The translations under genes were made by a program, and so were the position numbers. The notes beneath the pieces were generated by a model, which did no database searches, was not told the origin of the DNA, and saw only the letters and a program-made list of their open reading frames with translations. From Kryptolebias marmoratus (Eukaryota; Chordata; Actinopteri; Cyprinodontiformes; Rivulidae), in NCBI RefSeq assembly GCF_001649575.2, contig NC_051435.1:8334469-8398468 (forward strand): a stretch of 64,000 bases of DNA. The letters run 5' to 3'. Position 1 is the stretch's first letter, and the number at the start of each line of letters is the position of its first letter. This document shows, piece after piece, positions 12,801 through 21,818 of the stretch.

Positions 12801-15210
12801 GATCTTAAAAATAACTCATGACTTATCTGCTCTTTTAAACACCAAATTCCACTTTTGATACAATCGGTCATTAACCTTTTTGTTCCACTGACTGACTGCT
12901 GCTGGACTGAAATCATTGCGTACAAAACTGTCTATTTGTACCCAACACTTCTTTCGTTGGCTTGCCTCTGCACCACAGCTGCTGATGTGAGAAAACAGCC
13001 TGCAGCAGCAGGTATTCTTAAAAACCTGCAGCGAATGTCAATTCCTTCCCCTCCTGCGGTTTGCATGCAACCAGTGCTGTAACACAACATTTTTAAGGGG
13101 TCTGATTGTATTCTTTTGTGTCCACTCTGGACATGACACTCAGACCAAAATGAAATGCGAGTGAGTGAGTGACTGGCGAATGAATGTTTTTCTTCCAGTA
13201 AAATCAACACTGAATGTTTAACAGAGCTTGGAAATGTGCTGTAATCAATGTGGGTCACATGCATTTAGAATAATTTGATTACAGCAGACATCATCCATTT
13301 GTGGTAATTATGTTTAAGCGTGTAAACCACTAATCAAGTCATGTCATTAGTTGAGGGCTTGACAACAGAATTATTAATTATGTGAAATAATTAAATCAGA
13401 TAAAGAGAAGCCTGCGAACCAGTTTTAAGGCAGCTCAACTTGAGTCCTTAGCAACATTCACATTACTCACACAAGCACACACCCTCTGTATTATTATTAC
13501 TGTGGTGCATTTATTCCAGTTGTGTTCTGCGACTTTTTCTACTCAGACAATAATTCAGATCTGTCACGTTCATTCCTAACAGAGACTGAAGAGGAAGTTA
13601 ATATCATTGCTTACTGCATTAATATGAAAGTTAATCTGCCTCATTATTGTCTGCCGCTGAAGGCTAAAATCCAGTGTGGTAGTAGCTGAGAGTCATTTCC
13701 AATACAGAATCTGAGTGTTAACTGATAACACAAGATCTTTTTTGAAAACTTTCCTATTAACTGTTGAAGTCAACTATGTCTACCTGTTAGCAAAATGTTT
13801 CTCATGAACCACTGGATGGATTTTAATGGAACTCAGAAAGTAATAATTGGGTCTACAACTCATTTACTTGTGAAACCAATACAATTTAAGATGGCTGCCA
13901 CAGTCAGCTGACCTTAAGAGTCTCAAAAATGGCTAAAATATTTCTGTCTTTGCAGATTTTGAGCTAAAATTTGGTGTGGTAGCAGCTGAGAATCATCCTC
14001 AATGCATTTTCTGAGCACTAACAGATCCCACGATATTGCAGGAGATTAAGCTTAATGTCATTCACACAGTTTGACCAAAACAGCTATAACTTTGTCCCTT
14101 TTCAGCATAAGATCATTTTAGTTTAAAACTCTGGAATGATAGGCAGCACAATTCAAAGAATGCTTAACATTTAAGGTTAATGATGTAAAAATTGTAAACT
14201 TACTTATTTTCCTGGAAACTCAATGTATTTGTTTGTGTGTTTTAAGGGGACTTCTTCAAAGACTCCCTCCCACCAGCTGACCTCTATATCCTCTCCAGAA
14301 TCCTCCATGACTGGACAGATGAAAGATGCATAGAGCTGCTCCGTGGAATCTATAAAGCCTGCAAACCAGGTGTGTGTTTGTGTATGTGTGTGTGTGTGTG
14401 TGTGTGCATGTGTGTGTTTTGGTGCAAAAAGGATCAGTACTTTTTTTTTCCCTGCCAGAAATGAGATGGCAGATTGTATCCCACAATGCAGCTGATCCCA
14501 GAAAAATCTGTTCCTCTGGCTTTGATCAAAGTCAGACCAACAGACAAAATCAGACAAAAAAATAAGAGAACACTGCCATAGGAGGGGAAAAAAACCGAAT
14601 CATTGATGAAAGAAGAGAGTCCTACTTTTACTGGACAGTCTGTTGTTTAAATGAGCCCAGTGTTATCCATTGATAGATTTTATGGGTAAATGGTGTGAAA
14701 TTATGAAATACTTTAAGAGTTCTTCTCAGTAGCATAATCATGTTTATATTATTGCATTACTTTCTTACTCCGAACCTTTACTTTACATACAGTATTGCCA
14801 ATACATTTTATTATGAGACTATATTTTGTTTTTTGAGCAACAACTTTGCTCAAGACTTGTTCTGAAAGTGGTTTGCTGCAGTCAGGTTCAGCCAAAAACT
14901 CTCCAGCAATCTAAGCATTCTCAGAAAAACGAAGCTAAAAGACATAAAGAGAGGCTCAAAATGAATGACGTTTTTTATTGCTCCTGCTGCAGGAGGCGGT
15001 GTGCTGGTGGTGGAGATGCTGCTAAACGAGGAAGGATCTGGCCCACTGAAGGCCCATCTCCACTCCCTGAACATGCTGGTGCAGACAGAGGGCAAAGAGA
15101 GGACAGGGTCTCATTACGCTGTCCTGCTAACGGCTGCCGGCTTCACCAACGTCCAGCACCGATACACCGGAAAGGTCTACGACGCTGTCCTGGGTCGCAA
15201 AGAGAAATAA
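781..15210 (+). CDS. asmt: Acetylserotonin O-methyltransferase (complete, 8 exons)
   Basis: ASMT transfers a methyl group from S-adenosylmethionine to N-acetylserotonin to make melatonin, in the cytosol of pineal and retinal cells. The exons are 781-879, 4559-4733, 4936-5065, 6017-6085, 8857-8975, 12075-12215, 14247-14369 and 14993-15210. They join without frame conflict into 357 aa (human 345), with every intron GT-AG. The N-terminal half (about residues 1-130) is the dimerisation domain, including MFAACELGVFDALL. The C-terminal half is the Rossmann methyltransferase domain: motif I DIGGCTG (195-201), SAM-ribose Asp220 in KIFDLP, GDFF at 245-248, R262, the catalytic pair H265-D266 in ILHDW, and substrate-pocket N312/M313/Q316 in SLNMLVQTEG. 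These sit at a constant +10 offset from human R252, H255, D256, N302 and Q306. There is no Maf domain, so it is not ASMTL. The start ATG has a strong ACCATGG context. Confidence 0.93.
1790..2215 (+). repeat. Intron 1 direct duplication, copy A
   Basis: Blocks shared with copy B include GCAGGGTGT, AAAGAACAGAGAG, ATGTTCTAA.TTCAAA, CACAAAACTCCAGTTTCTGC, GAAGTTGATCAAAGTAATCA and CAACCATGTNTACA.GAGTTAG, all in the same order. Offsets to copy B are about 1864 bases at the left end and about 2020-2024 at the right, because copy B has about 155 extra bases. Identity is roughly 80 percent by eye. It could be a local duplication or two insertions of one unnamed repeat. Confidence 0.8.
2611..2615. repeat. 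Left target-site duplication of LTR 1
   Basis: GAACT immediately before the TGTGAG end of the LTR, repeated exactly at 3507-3511. Five-base duplications are usual for Ty3/gypsy-type and several other LTR elements. Confidence 0.85.
2616..3506 (+). mobile_element. Solo LTR 1 (891 bp, LTR retrotransposon)
   Basis: The element begins TGTGAGG and ends TATGACA, so it has TG...CA termini. It is flanked by exact GAACT duplications at 2611-2615 and 3507-3511. A TATA-like GGATTTAAG lies near 2707-2715 and AATAAA at 3425-3430, followed by a T/C-rich end, the normal order within an LTR; this sets the + orientation. There is no internal gag/pol and no second LTR, so it is the product of LTR-LTR recombination. 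It contains an internal tandem duplication of about 300-310 bases (2808-3104 and 3106-3413). Six N bases fall within the second unit. Open frames across it are not genes. Confidence 0.88.
2808..3413 (+). repeat. ~300-bp tandem duplication inside LTR 1
   Basis: Unit 1 starts at TTAACTACGTTCTTTG (2808) and ends at CACTGTATATAGT (3091-3103). Unit 2 starts at TTAACNACNTTCTTTG (3106) and ends at the same CACTGTATATAGT (3401-3413). Spacing is 298 bases at the left edge and 310 at the right. Between them run matching phrases such as CTGGATCTGTAAGCAAACAAA and CCTAGCTCTCCTTCTCTTGCAG. Confidence 0.85.
3507..3511. repeat. Right target-site duplication of LTR 1
   Basis: GAACT directly after TATGACA, an exact copy of 2611-2615. 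Confidence 0.85.
3655..4240 (+). repeat. Intron 1 direct duplication, copy B
   Basis: Same ordered blocks as copy A at 1790-2215, with about 155 additional bases before the CACAAAACTCCAG block (around 3830-4050). It carries no coding sequence. Confidence 0.8.
4559..4733 (+). CDS. asmt: asmt exon 2 (residues 34-91)
   Basis: The acceptor TCTAG precedes 4559 and the donor GTCAGA begins at 4734. It encodes TMFAACELGVFDALLDAG then a helical dimerisation segment ending HRDNGQ; the last base starts codon 92. FAACELGVFD is identical to the human ASMT signature in this domain. An in-frame ATG at 4562 inside the exon is not the start, since exon 1 supplies the conserved preceding residues. Confidence 0.93.
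4936..5065 (+). CDS. asmt: asmt exon 3 (residues 92-134)
   Basis: The acceptor TTTCAG precedes 4936 and the donor GTGAGA starts at 5066. It encodes VLYSNSEEARVFLTRSSP... to HWQYFTDAV, matching the human FYRNTELSSDYLTTVSP...LADAV segment, and ends after two bases of an Arg codon. Intron 2 is only 202 bases. Confidence 0.92.
5066..6016 (+). other. asmt intron 3
   Basis: 951 bases of AT-rich sequence with no recognised repeat or RNA. It ends in TTGTCTTCACAG before exon 4. Confidence 0.7.
6017..6085 (+). CDS. asmt: asmt exon 4 (short, residues 135-157)
   Basis: A 69-base exon with acceptor TTCACAG and donor GTAAGA. It completes Arg135 and reads EGKNQYEKPFGVNSKDLFQAVY, matching human EGRNQYLETFGVPAEELFTAIY. 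It ends after two bases of the next Arg codon, so both its splice junctions split Arg codons. Confidence 0.92.
6086..8856 (+). other. asmt intron 4
   Basis: 2771 bases without coding sequence. It holds a GA-rich stretch near 6310-6356, an AT-rich patch at 7740-7870 made of degenerate ACAATAT/ATTATA words with a short palindrome (AATGTATT-AC-AATACATT), and a TG-rich run at 8550-8585. No transposon was recognised. Confidence 0.6.
8857..8975 (+). CDS. asmt: asmt exon 5 (residues 158-197)
   Basis: Acceptor GTGTAG and donor GTAAGT. It encodes TDEEMMKFMELMNSFW... and FDLSPFKDICDIG, the start of SAM-binding motif I; the final G begins codon 198. It matches human FMQALQEVWSVNGRSVLTAFDLSVFPLMCDLG. 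Confidence 0.93.
8976..12074 (+). other. asmt intron 5
   Basis: 3099 bases with no coding sequence, RNA gene or recognised transposon. The acceptor is a clean pyrimidine tract, GTCCTTCCTTCCAG. Confidence 0.6.
12075..12215 (+). CDS. asmt: asmt exon 6 (residues 198-244)
   Basis: Acceptor TTCCAG and donor GTAACA. It completes motif I (GG-CTG-ALAKL) and carries KIFDLPKVV, whose Asp220 should bind the SAM ribose. It ends in RISFIEG. Human has GGGAGALAKE, so Cys199-Thr200 replace Gly-Ala within the glycine loop; the first two and last glycines are kept. Confidence 0.93.
12216..14246 (+). other. asmt intron 6
   Basis: 2031 bases with no coding sequence. From about 13640 to 14130 it contains a copy of an interspersed repeat family found seven times in the window (listed separately). 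Confidence 0.7.
13640..14130 (+). repeat. Interspersed repeat family X, copy 1 (+)
   Basis: Recognised by repeated phrases also found elsewhere in the window: GTGTGGTAGTAGCTGAGAGT, GGATTTTAATGGAACT, AAGATGGCTGCCACAG and AGCTGAGAATCATCCTCAA. The copy holds one full module and part of another. No reading frame is conserved, so it is probably non-autonomous. I cannot give a database name. Confidence 0.75.
14247..14369 (+). CDS. asmt: asmt exon 7 (residues 245-285, catalytic)
   Basis: The acceptor TTTTAAG is weak in pyrimidine next to the AG. The donor GTGTGT at 14370 is the first unit of a GT microsatellite. The exon encodes GDFFKDSLPPADLYILSRIL then HDW, with R262, H265 and D266 equivalent to human R252, H255 and D256, and ends in KACKP. 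It is the exon that carries the proposed catalytic His-Asp pair. Confidence 0.93.
14370..14418 (+). repeat. (GT)n microsatellite starting at the exon 7 donor
   Basis: Interrupted GT run of about 49 bases, with TTTG, TA and CATG interruptions. Its first GT is the 5' splice site of asmt exon 7. Confidence 0.9.
14993..15210 (+). CDS. asmt: asmt exon 8 (residues 286-357 and stop)
   Basis: The acceptor is CTCCTGCTGCAG. It encodes GGGVLVVEMLLNEEGSGP, then SLNMLVQTEGKERT with substrate-pocket N312, M313 and Q316, then the C-terminal KVYDAVLGRKEK and TAA at 15208-15210. It matches human GGGILVIESLLDEDRRGP...YDAILARK almost residue by residue. Confidence 0.95.
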
Positions 15211-16460
15211 ATGCTGTCTGTTCTCATTAGAGAAACTTGTGATAAGGAACATGTTTACGCACACTGTCTGCATTAGGCATGGGGCGATAAACTGTTTCAA
15301 GTTATAATGGTGTCAAAACCACTAAATTTTCCTGCCATACTGTTCCTATGGTATAAATGCCTTAAAACAAGAAAACAGAAACAGGGAGTATTTTTCATAT
15401 TTCCCCCTCCAGGACCGGGCATGTTGCCCTGAGCACTTATTCAGTTGTGTCATGTAGCTGTTACTTACGCTCCTTAAAACAAAAAAAAAACAAGTGGTCT
15501 ATGGTGAATGACGTCCATAATTATGTCCAAACGTTTTCTACTGATATTAACATCTTAATCTTATACACAGTCTACAAACACAAAGTTAAAAGTTATTGCT
15601 TAATGAACTGTTTTCTTTATAGATTACTTTTTAAAGGTATCACCAATGACTTTTTATGGTTTCATGTTTTCTGGGTTTTCTTTCTTCTTAGGTTTATGTT
15701 CATGACCTTGTATTCACTTAACGTACATTTATAGAAAAGATGTATTTTCATATTAGTCAAACTCCTGAAATGATTCCTTTAGCATTCAAAAATAATAATG
15801 CATTTTACTTGGAGGCGCTTTTTCAAGGTACCCAAAGTCACCTTTTTCCTTTTTATTTACTCCTAAGTGTTATAATGAGGAGCTGGTACTTATAGTTTAA
15901 TAGTGTTTGTTGCAAGTAGTCACATTTTTGTTTAAGGGTTACTTCTTTTAGTTCTTTTTAATAATCTGTGGGATTAGTTGGTGGTAGATTTATTTGTATC
16001 ATTTATTCATTAGTTTGGGGTGTTTAAAATTGTTTTTGTTTTGTTTGTTTTCCTCTCAAAGACAAGGAAATACTGATATTGAAATACTTTTTAGTATAAT
16101 TCAATTTGGCCTTCCCCTCCTTTGCTTTCATCACACCAGATAATTTAGGAAAAAAGGTCTTTATCACTTTATGGAACTGTCAATAATGCCAACGCAAACA
16201 TTGTGTCACGTTAATTCTTCTACAATAAGTCTGAAGAGTATTTTCATTCGATTTTGTTACACGTACTAACAACAGTTGTCTAAAATAAATTTAAAGATAC
16301 TTTTCATTTTGTTTGATTATTTCCAGTCACCATAACTATTCACTATAAATTCAACTGTCAAATGTCTTATTTCATGTGATTCATTATTCAGAATGTCTGC
16401 TGCTGATATTGTATGGTTTTGAGTTGGGTAATAAATTCTTAAACTTGAGTAAAATGATGA
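15211..16460 (+). other. asmt: asmt 3' UTR (approximate)
   Basis: AT-rich noncoding sequence after the stop codon. AATAAA hexamers occur at 15206-15211 (overlapping the stop), 16284-16289 and 16430-16435. The last is followed by a short TG-rich stretch (tgatgattcttggttttc) and is the best candidate end. The UTR would be about 1.2 kb; the end is inferred. Confidence 0.5.
16430..16435 (+). terminator. asmt: Candidate asmt poly(A) signal
   Basis: AATAAA with a T/G-rich region 20-40 bases downstream. An alternative AATAAA is at 16284-16289. Confidence 0.45.
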
Positions 16461-16713
16461 TTCTTGGTTTTCAATGAGCGGGGTCAGAGTTACTCATTAA
16501 CGAAGCGTCTACTTCTGATTATTTTGAGACTGATTTAAACTGGTTTATTGTTTCACTGATAAACAGAACGTGCCCTTTACGAGCATCAAAATTAATTAGT
16601 GCCCTATAGCTCATTACATCAGTATTAAAGATCAAATAGTTATCTTAAAAATGTATTTATATGACTCTGGATATCTGCAGAACCTGCTCTGTACAGTCTG
16701 ATGTTTGATCCTT

Positions 16714-16929
16714 GTTCAGTTCAGTTCAGCTCAGTGTATTTATATAGTGCCAATTCACAACAGAAGCCGTCTCAGGGCACTATATTATAATTATAATCAA
16801 ACCCAATTATAGTCAATTTATTTCAGGTATAATGCAATACAGTCACATACAGTACATTATGAATCGCAATTAGTAGGAAGTATCTGTTTAAGGAAACCAG
16901 CAGATTGCATCAAATTTCTGCCATCCATT
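16714..16929 (-). mobile_element. LINE-type 3' fragment with (CTGAA)n tail
   Basis: On the - strand it ends GGCACTATATAAATACAC followed by CTGAA repeats. This is a 3' end seen commonly in teleost retroposons, whose usual form is TTGGCGCTATATAAAT plus TTGAA-like repeats. The distal part carries AGGAAACCAGCAGATTGC, which recurs at 27129-27146. Family name not assigned. Confidence 0.6.
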
Positions 16930-17892
16930 ACACACACACACAGATGGAGACTGTGTCCATGCATGGTGCATAGATTCTGACATGCTCTGCTCTAAAGCAG
17001 ATACTGTAATATGCTGACATACCCTGAGTGCTGACAGATTACAAGGGTTTTTTGCTTAAAACCTTGGCATGCAGGTCAGTGGGCAATATGTGTTCCTCCC
17101 AGGAATGCTACATTTATTTATCTTTTACCAAACTAAATAATAACCCAGTTAAAAGCCTTTATGAATCTAGTATTGTTTTAAAAAGGTACCATAATGAGGA
17201 ACATATTTAAACTTTAATACAGTAATTAAAAAAATAATAATAATAAAACTGGGATATATTTGAAGTGCCAGACCTGATGAGTTTAAGCAGAGGATGTCAG
17301 TAAGTAAATACTTACAGTAAGTGGATGATTGGAGGGCTGGGGGTGTCAGGAGAAGAGATCCCCTCAGAAGTCTTCAAAAAAAAACTCTTGAAGGAAAAGA
17401 GGGAAATCTCAGCTCTGATAGAATTTTTTAGTTGCTTATTTCACCTTCATGGAGCTCAGTCTGCCTTTCAGGGTTGGTAGTAACCAGACAAAATGGCTGA
17501 CAAAAAGGAACATAAACCTGCAGGACTGAATTTAGATAACTTGGGGAAGACCCAAGCTCAATATGGAAATATAGAGAAAGAAATAGTAAATATATGTGTA
17601 TGTATGTATGAGTAAAAAAAAACTAAGATAATTTATTTGTTGCATCAGTTTCGTAAAATTCTTCATGTCAAGCTTACACCGCTTCCAAACTCCAAGATGT
17701 TATACAGCAATCACCTGTCACTACGAACAATTAGAGTCTGAAATATGCCAGGAGCAGCTGCGGTAAAAATGTTAACTCTGCCAAAGAGATTGTGGGTGTC
17801 TTGATCAAAATAGCTTTTGTGTCAAATTTACACCTTGATTACCTTTTCTGTATGCCCATTATTCTGTCACTTTCCATTAGCTGTGTCTGCTG
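16930..17892. other. Intergenic, nothing recognised
   Basis: AT-rich sequence with short runs of A and ATA; no ORF, RNA or transposon was recognised. Confidence 0.5.
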
Positions 17893-18032
17893 GAGGAGGC
17901 CTGAGGGCTGCAGCCTGTCCCGGCTGACACTGGGTGAGAGGTAAGACACACAGGGCTAACACAAAGAGACAGACAGGCCTGCACGCTCACACCTACAGAG
18001 AATTTATAATAACCCACCACCCATGTCTTTTG
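17893..18032 (+). mobile_element. LINE (L2-like) internal 3' fragment
   Basis: Phrases GGAGGCCTGAGGGCTGCAGC, CTGTCCCGGCTGACACTGGG, CAGGGCTAACACAAAGAGAC and CTCACACCTACAGAGAATTT, in this order, are characteristic of a very common teleost L2-type LINE 3' region. The segment between the second and third phrases is shorter than usual, suggesting an internal deletion. Family assigned from memory. Confidence 0.6.
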
Positions 18033-18189
18033 ACACAGAGAGAACATACGAAATCAAGACAGAAAAAAAAAGCCAACCAGCAAGTTTGAGTCCAGCACTT
18101 TCTTTCAGTTAAACCAAAGTAGTAAACACTTTTTCACCTGTGCTATTATAACAATTAAAAGCATATCAATCCTTGAAGGAATGCATATC

Positions 18190-18500
18190 ACCAGAGTTTT
18201 AAACTGTTATAATAAAAAGGGACAGAGTTAAAGCCATTTGTGGTCAAACTTTGTAAAAGACTATGCTCAATGTCATGGAATATTGCAAGATCTCTTTGAA
18301 TGTGTTAGTGCTTATGGTATATTTTGTGAATGACTCAGCTACTACCACATCAAATATTAGCTCAACATCTGTAAAAATGACTGAGTTACAGCTATTTTTT
18401 GTTGGCTAATGTCAATTAGCTGTGGTGGCCGTCCTGAACTGGGTTGACTCTGAAAGTTAAGCAGTTGTAGATGTACATCCAGCAGGCAATAACAAATTAG
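18190..18500 (-). repeat. Interspersed repeat family X, copy 2 (-)
   Basis: Reverse-oriented copy. Shared phrases include GATGTACATCCAGCAGGCAA (18472-18491), identical at 27530-27549, and the AGCTGTGGTGGCCGTCCTGA counterpart of AAGATGGCTGCCACAG. Confidence 0.7.
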
Positions 18501-21500
18501 GAAAAAATGAATATATAAGCAATCTTTTTGCAGCCTAACCTGCTGTAAATGCTGGCTGTGAAGCACAGGTTTGTTGTAAGAAATAAGATATAGACCTCTC
18601 CAACCTCTGACAGTGTACAAATCTGTCAGTGTCATTGCCAACAACAGGAACATTTTATCTTCTTGTCATTCAGTGTAAAACAGTTGTTGCTTCTCCAGTT
18701 TTTCCACAACCTTGCAAAAATGTCTTTGAGATGTGTCTTGTGTAATGACGGAAATGGCTCAAAACCTCTCTCCACCATCTATAATTTTGCTTTCTGCCTC
18801 TTTTGTGTTGCATTTGTTGTGCTCACAACGTAGACATCGGCCTTTTCTTTCAAACCTCAGACTGTGATTGTGCTCCGACTGTGATGCTGGAAAAATTCAT
18901 CGAGCTGCACTGCTTGTCAGTAGAAAGACTCTCCATCTGACGGATAAATTAGATTCTACACAAGTATTGAATAACATGACTTCTTTTCTGTTTCATTGAT
19001 ACTAAACTACCATTTATTTTTGCATCAAAAGGGATGGTTTCACACCAAATTACCTTCTGTCTTTCGCACATGAAATGATCATTATCAGCTGTCAAAAACA
19101 AAAATAGTCTGAGCCTTTTGTTTCTTTCAGATGGGTGCTCAACCTCTGTTCACTTTTGTGTAACTCTTCTTTGGACTCCATCATTCTCCTTGCCTCCTGT
19201 AATGTATTCCTTTCTTTTTCCCCACAGTAGCTGTGAATTAATCAGACTTTCAGAGTGACACAAATTAGAACTGATGTCAAATCCATGTGGACACACAGCG
19301 AGTCTCCCTAATTAATGGAAACGAACGACTGTGAAAGAACCAGGATAGCTGCATTATTACATGCTGCTTAACTTGCTCTACTTGGTTCTTGAAGTTGATA
19401 CTTAAAAGAGACCCACTGTGCACTTTTTTCCTGAGTTGAAACAATTTCCTGAGGTGTTACTTCAAATGTCCCTGACGTATAAATCAAAATACCTTTAGAT
19501 TACAGTAATACAATGTCCTTCTCAAGCACAAATTTTATTAACTGCCGGTTTTACCTTCTCTTCTGAGGGGTGGGCCTCTTTTGAGATTAATGATACAGCT
19601 TTGTGCTACTTTGCAAAACATTAATTAGACTTAATAACCCTTGAAGGACATTCTTACAGAATGAAACCATGCAACACATACAACGCTTATACTTTAACCA
19701 CGAAACAGACAGAAATACCCAACTGCCAGTTTTATTCTCAGACGGCTACATTTCTCTTCTCTACCTTTCAGCAACAGACATTGACTGTGTTTTAAAGCAC
19801 AGCCCTGGTGAGGGTAACATGTTGAATAGGCCCTTGATGTTGCACTGCAGCTTGAGCTGCTGATAAGGGGAAGCAACAACCAGTCAGCAGACGTTAGACA
19901 AGTCAGAAATACCCAAGTAATTCCTTCACGTCGTATAGATTTGATCAAATCCCAGTTTCGCCGTCAGTCCATTCCTCTGTGTTTTGATAAGGTTGACAAA
20001 CATGTCAAGGCTTGTGGTCTGGCTTTTATTCTGCCAGTGGAGGCTGCATTCAGTAAGAAACAGAAACTAATTTTCAAAGGTGCATTAAAGAGAAAGAAAG
20101 TGGATTTCCTACACATACACTTTATTGGATTTTATTCTTCCTTTTGCTGTTGTTTCTCTGGGTTTTTGGTCGAGTATAGGCACCTACTCACATTGATTTT
20201 CTTAACATTCAGTTAGTTTTAAGAAAACATTTTGCTTGTCTCAGAAAAGACCCTTTTATAAGGTTGGTTTTTGGTGACATGCACAAAATACTGAAATACA
20301 TTACTGTAAATAAGTGGTATGAAAAACTCCATCTGAATGGATAAAAATTTTGCTTTCTTTTTAAAGATTTTTAAAATTGAAAACATACAGGAGCAGAAGG
20401 AGTTACATGCTTTCCCTTTTTTGTTTGGGCAATACTTAAAATAATGAAAAAAGAGCATTTTCATGATGCAAGAAGAAACAAGGAGCAGAGCTTTGATGCT
20501 GTATTTATTACATTAAATGAAATAAATTAAACTGTGTTTATTTTAAGAGTACTTTTGTTACCCGGTGCAACCACAGGTAAAGTTAGATATAATAAGGAGA
20601 TACTTGTAATTTGGTAAAACCAGTAAATACAAAATAAGTAACTTTGTCTGTCTAACACACAAATACAGACATACTTTTCCCAGTGTCATCTCCTTTGAAA
20701 TGGTTGCATTATTTTAAGTAAAATAAATCATATAATTTCTATGTAATAATCTCTTTTTTTTTGTTCAAACCAGAATTATGTTTTCAAACTTGCAAATAAA
20801 ATACATCCTTAAGTTTGTTACAGAGTGTGCCGTTCACTGTTTGACCAAACTAATATAAACGAGCTCCGCGGAAAAGAAAGCTGGGAATCTTCTGAAAAAG
20901 GGCTAGGGGGACATTTAAAAACTGAATGAAATATTGATGGTTTAATTTACGTGGAATTAAAGTTTTGAGTGACTAGATAAAAGGCTCATAAGAATGAATC
21001 GGTGGTGCTGACCTTGTTGAACCTGTTCTAAAAATCCCTGCTTCAGGTTTACACAATCTGCTGCAGCAAAGATGACAATAAAACAAACATTTCCTCCATT
21101 TTAGTCAGAGTTTAACTTGAAGGACGCTCTAGAGAGAAAAAAGTTGGGTGAAAACTAGAGAAAAGTCATTTCCTGTGAAAATGTATTGTGAATACTGAGT
21201 GTCTGCTTTCACTAAATGACTGGGTGAAGGAGCTGAAGCTGACTTGTTAAAGTTAAAACAACCATAACAAAAACTAAAATTAGTCAAACCAAAGCTGAAA
21301 GCTAACATTGAGGTGAGTTTTCTGAAGTAGACTTTTAAAGTGCACAAAGTTTTTTAATTATTTGAGTTATCTTGTCATTTTTATGAGAAAAAGAATGTAA
21401 ATAAAGTTCAATATTTCAAAAAGTATAAATGTTACAATAACCAAATGCCATAGCTGTAATATTCTGAACAAGCTGAACATTTTGATAAATGAGGGGTAAA

Positions 21501-21664
21501 ATAGAAATATGTTGAAGTAGTTACAGGTCAACAAACAAAAAGCTCTTTCTTGTAATTTCAAAGAGAAAGGTAATTTACAAAATCAGTGAAGAGACAATAG
21601 AAAAAGAGCTACATGAGGAGGAATTGTGTAAAAATATAAATAAATGAAAAAATTCTTTTGTGAA
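18501..21664. other. Intergenic, nothing recognised
   Basis: About 3.2 kb of AT-rich sequence. Only short frames occur, none resembling a known protein. No repeat family was recognised. Confidence 0.5.
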
Positions 21665-21678
21665 CCCCCCCCCCCCCC
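21665..21678. repeat. Poly(C) tract
   Basis: Fourteen C in a row (poly-G on the other strand), 100 bases before an AC microsatellite. Confidence 0.95.
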
Positions 21679-21779
21679 AAGCCATTTATGAGTAATCCCT
21701 GTGTTTTTTATTGCTCTGAAAAATCAGAGGGAATTCAAAATGAATATCTCTTTAAGTCTCTCCTTTCCAGTCTCTCTTT

Positions 21780-21780
<1 letters not shown>

Positions 21781-21816
<36 letters not shown>
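21781..21816. repeat. (AC)18 microsatellite
   Basis: Uninterrupted AC run of 36 bases. Confidence 0.97.

Positions 21817-21818
<2 letters not shown>

Noticed and set aside
781..15210. ASMTL rather than ASMT
   Set aside because: There is no Maf-type N-terminal domain, and the eight exons alone form a full-length ASMT with its own promoter and start.
14826..15230. 134-codon + frame overlapping asmt exon 8
   Set aside because: It is out of frame with the conserved exon 8 reading and starts in intron 7.
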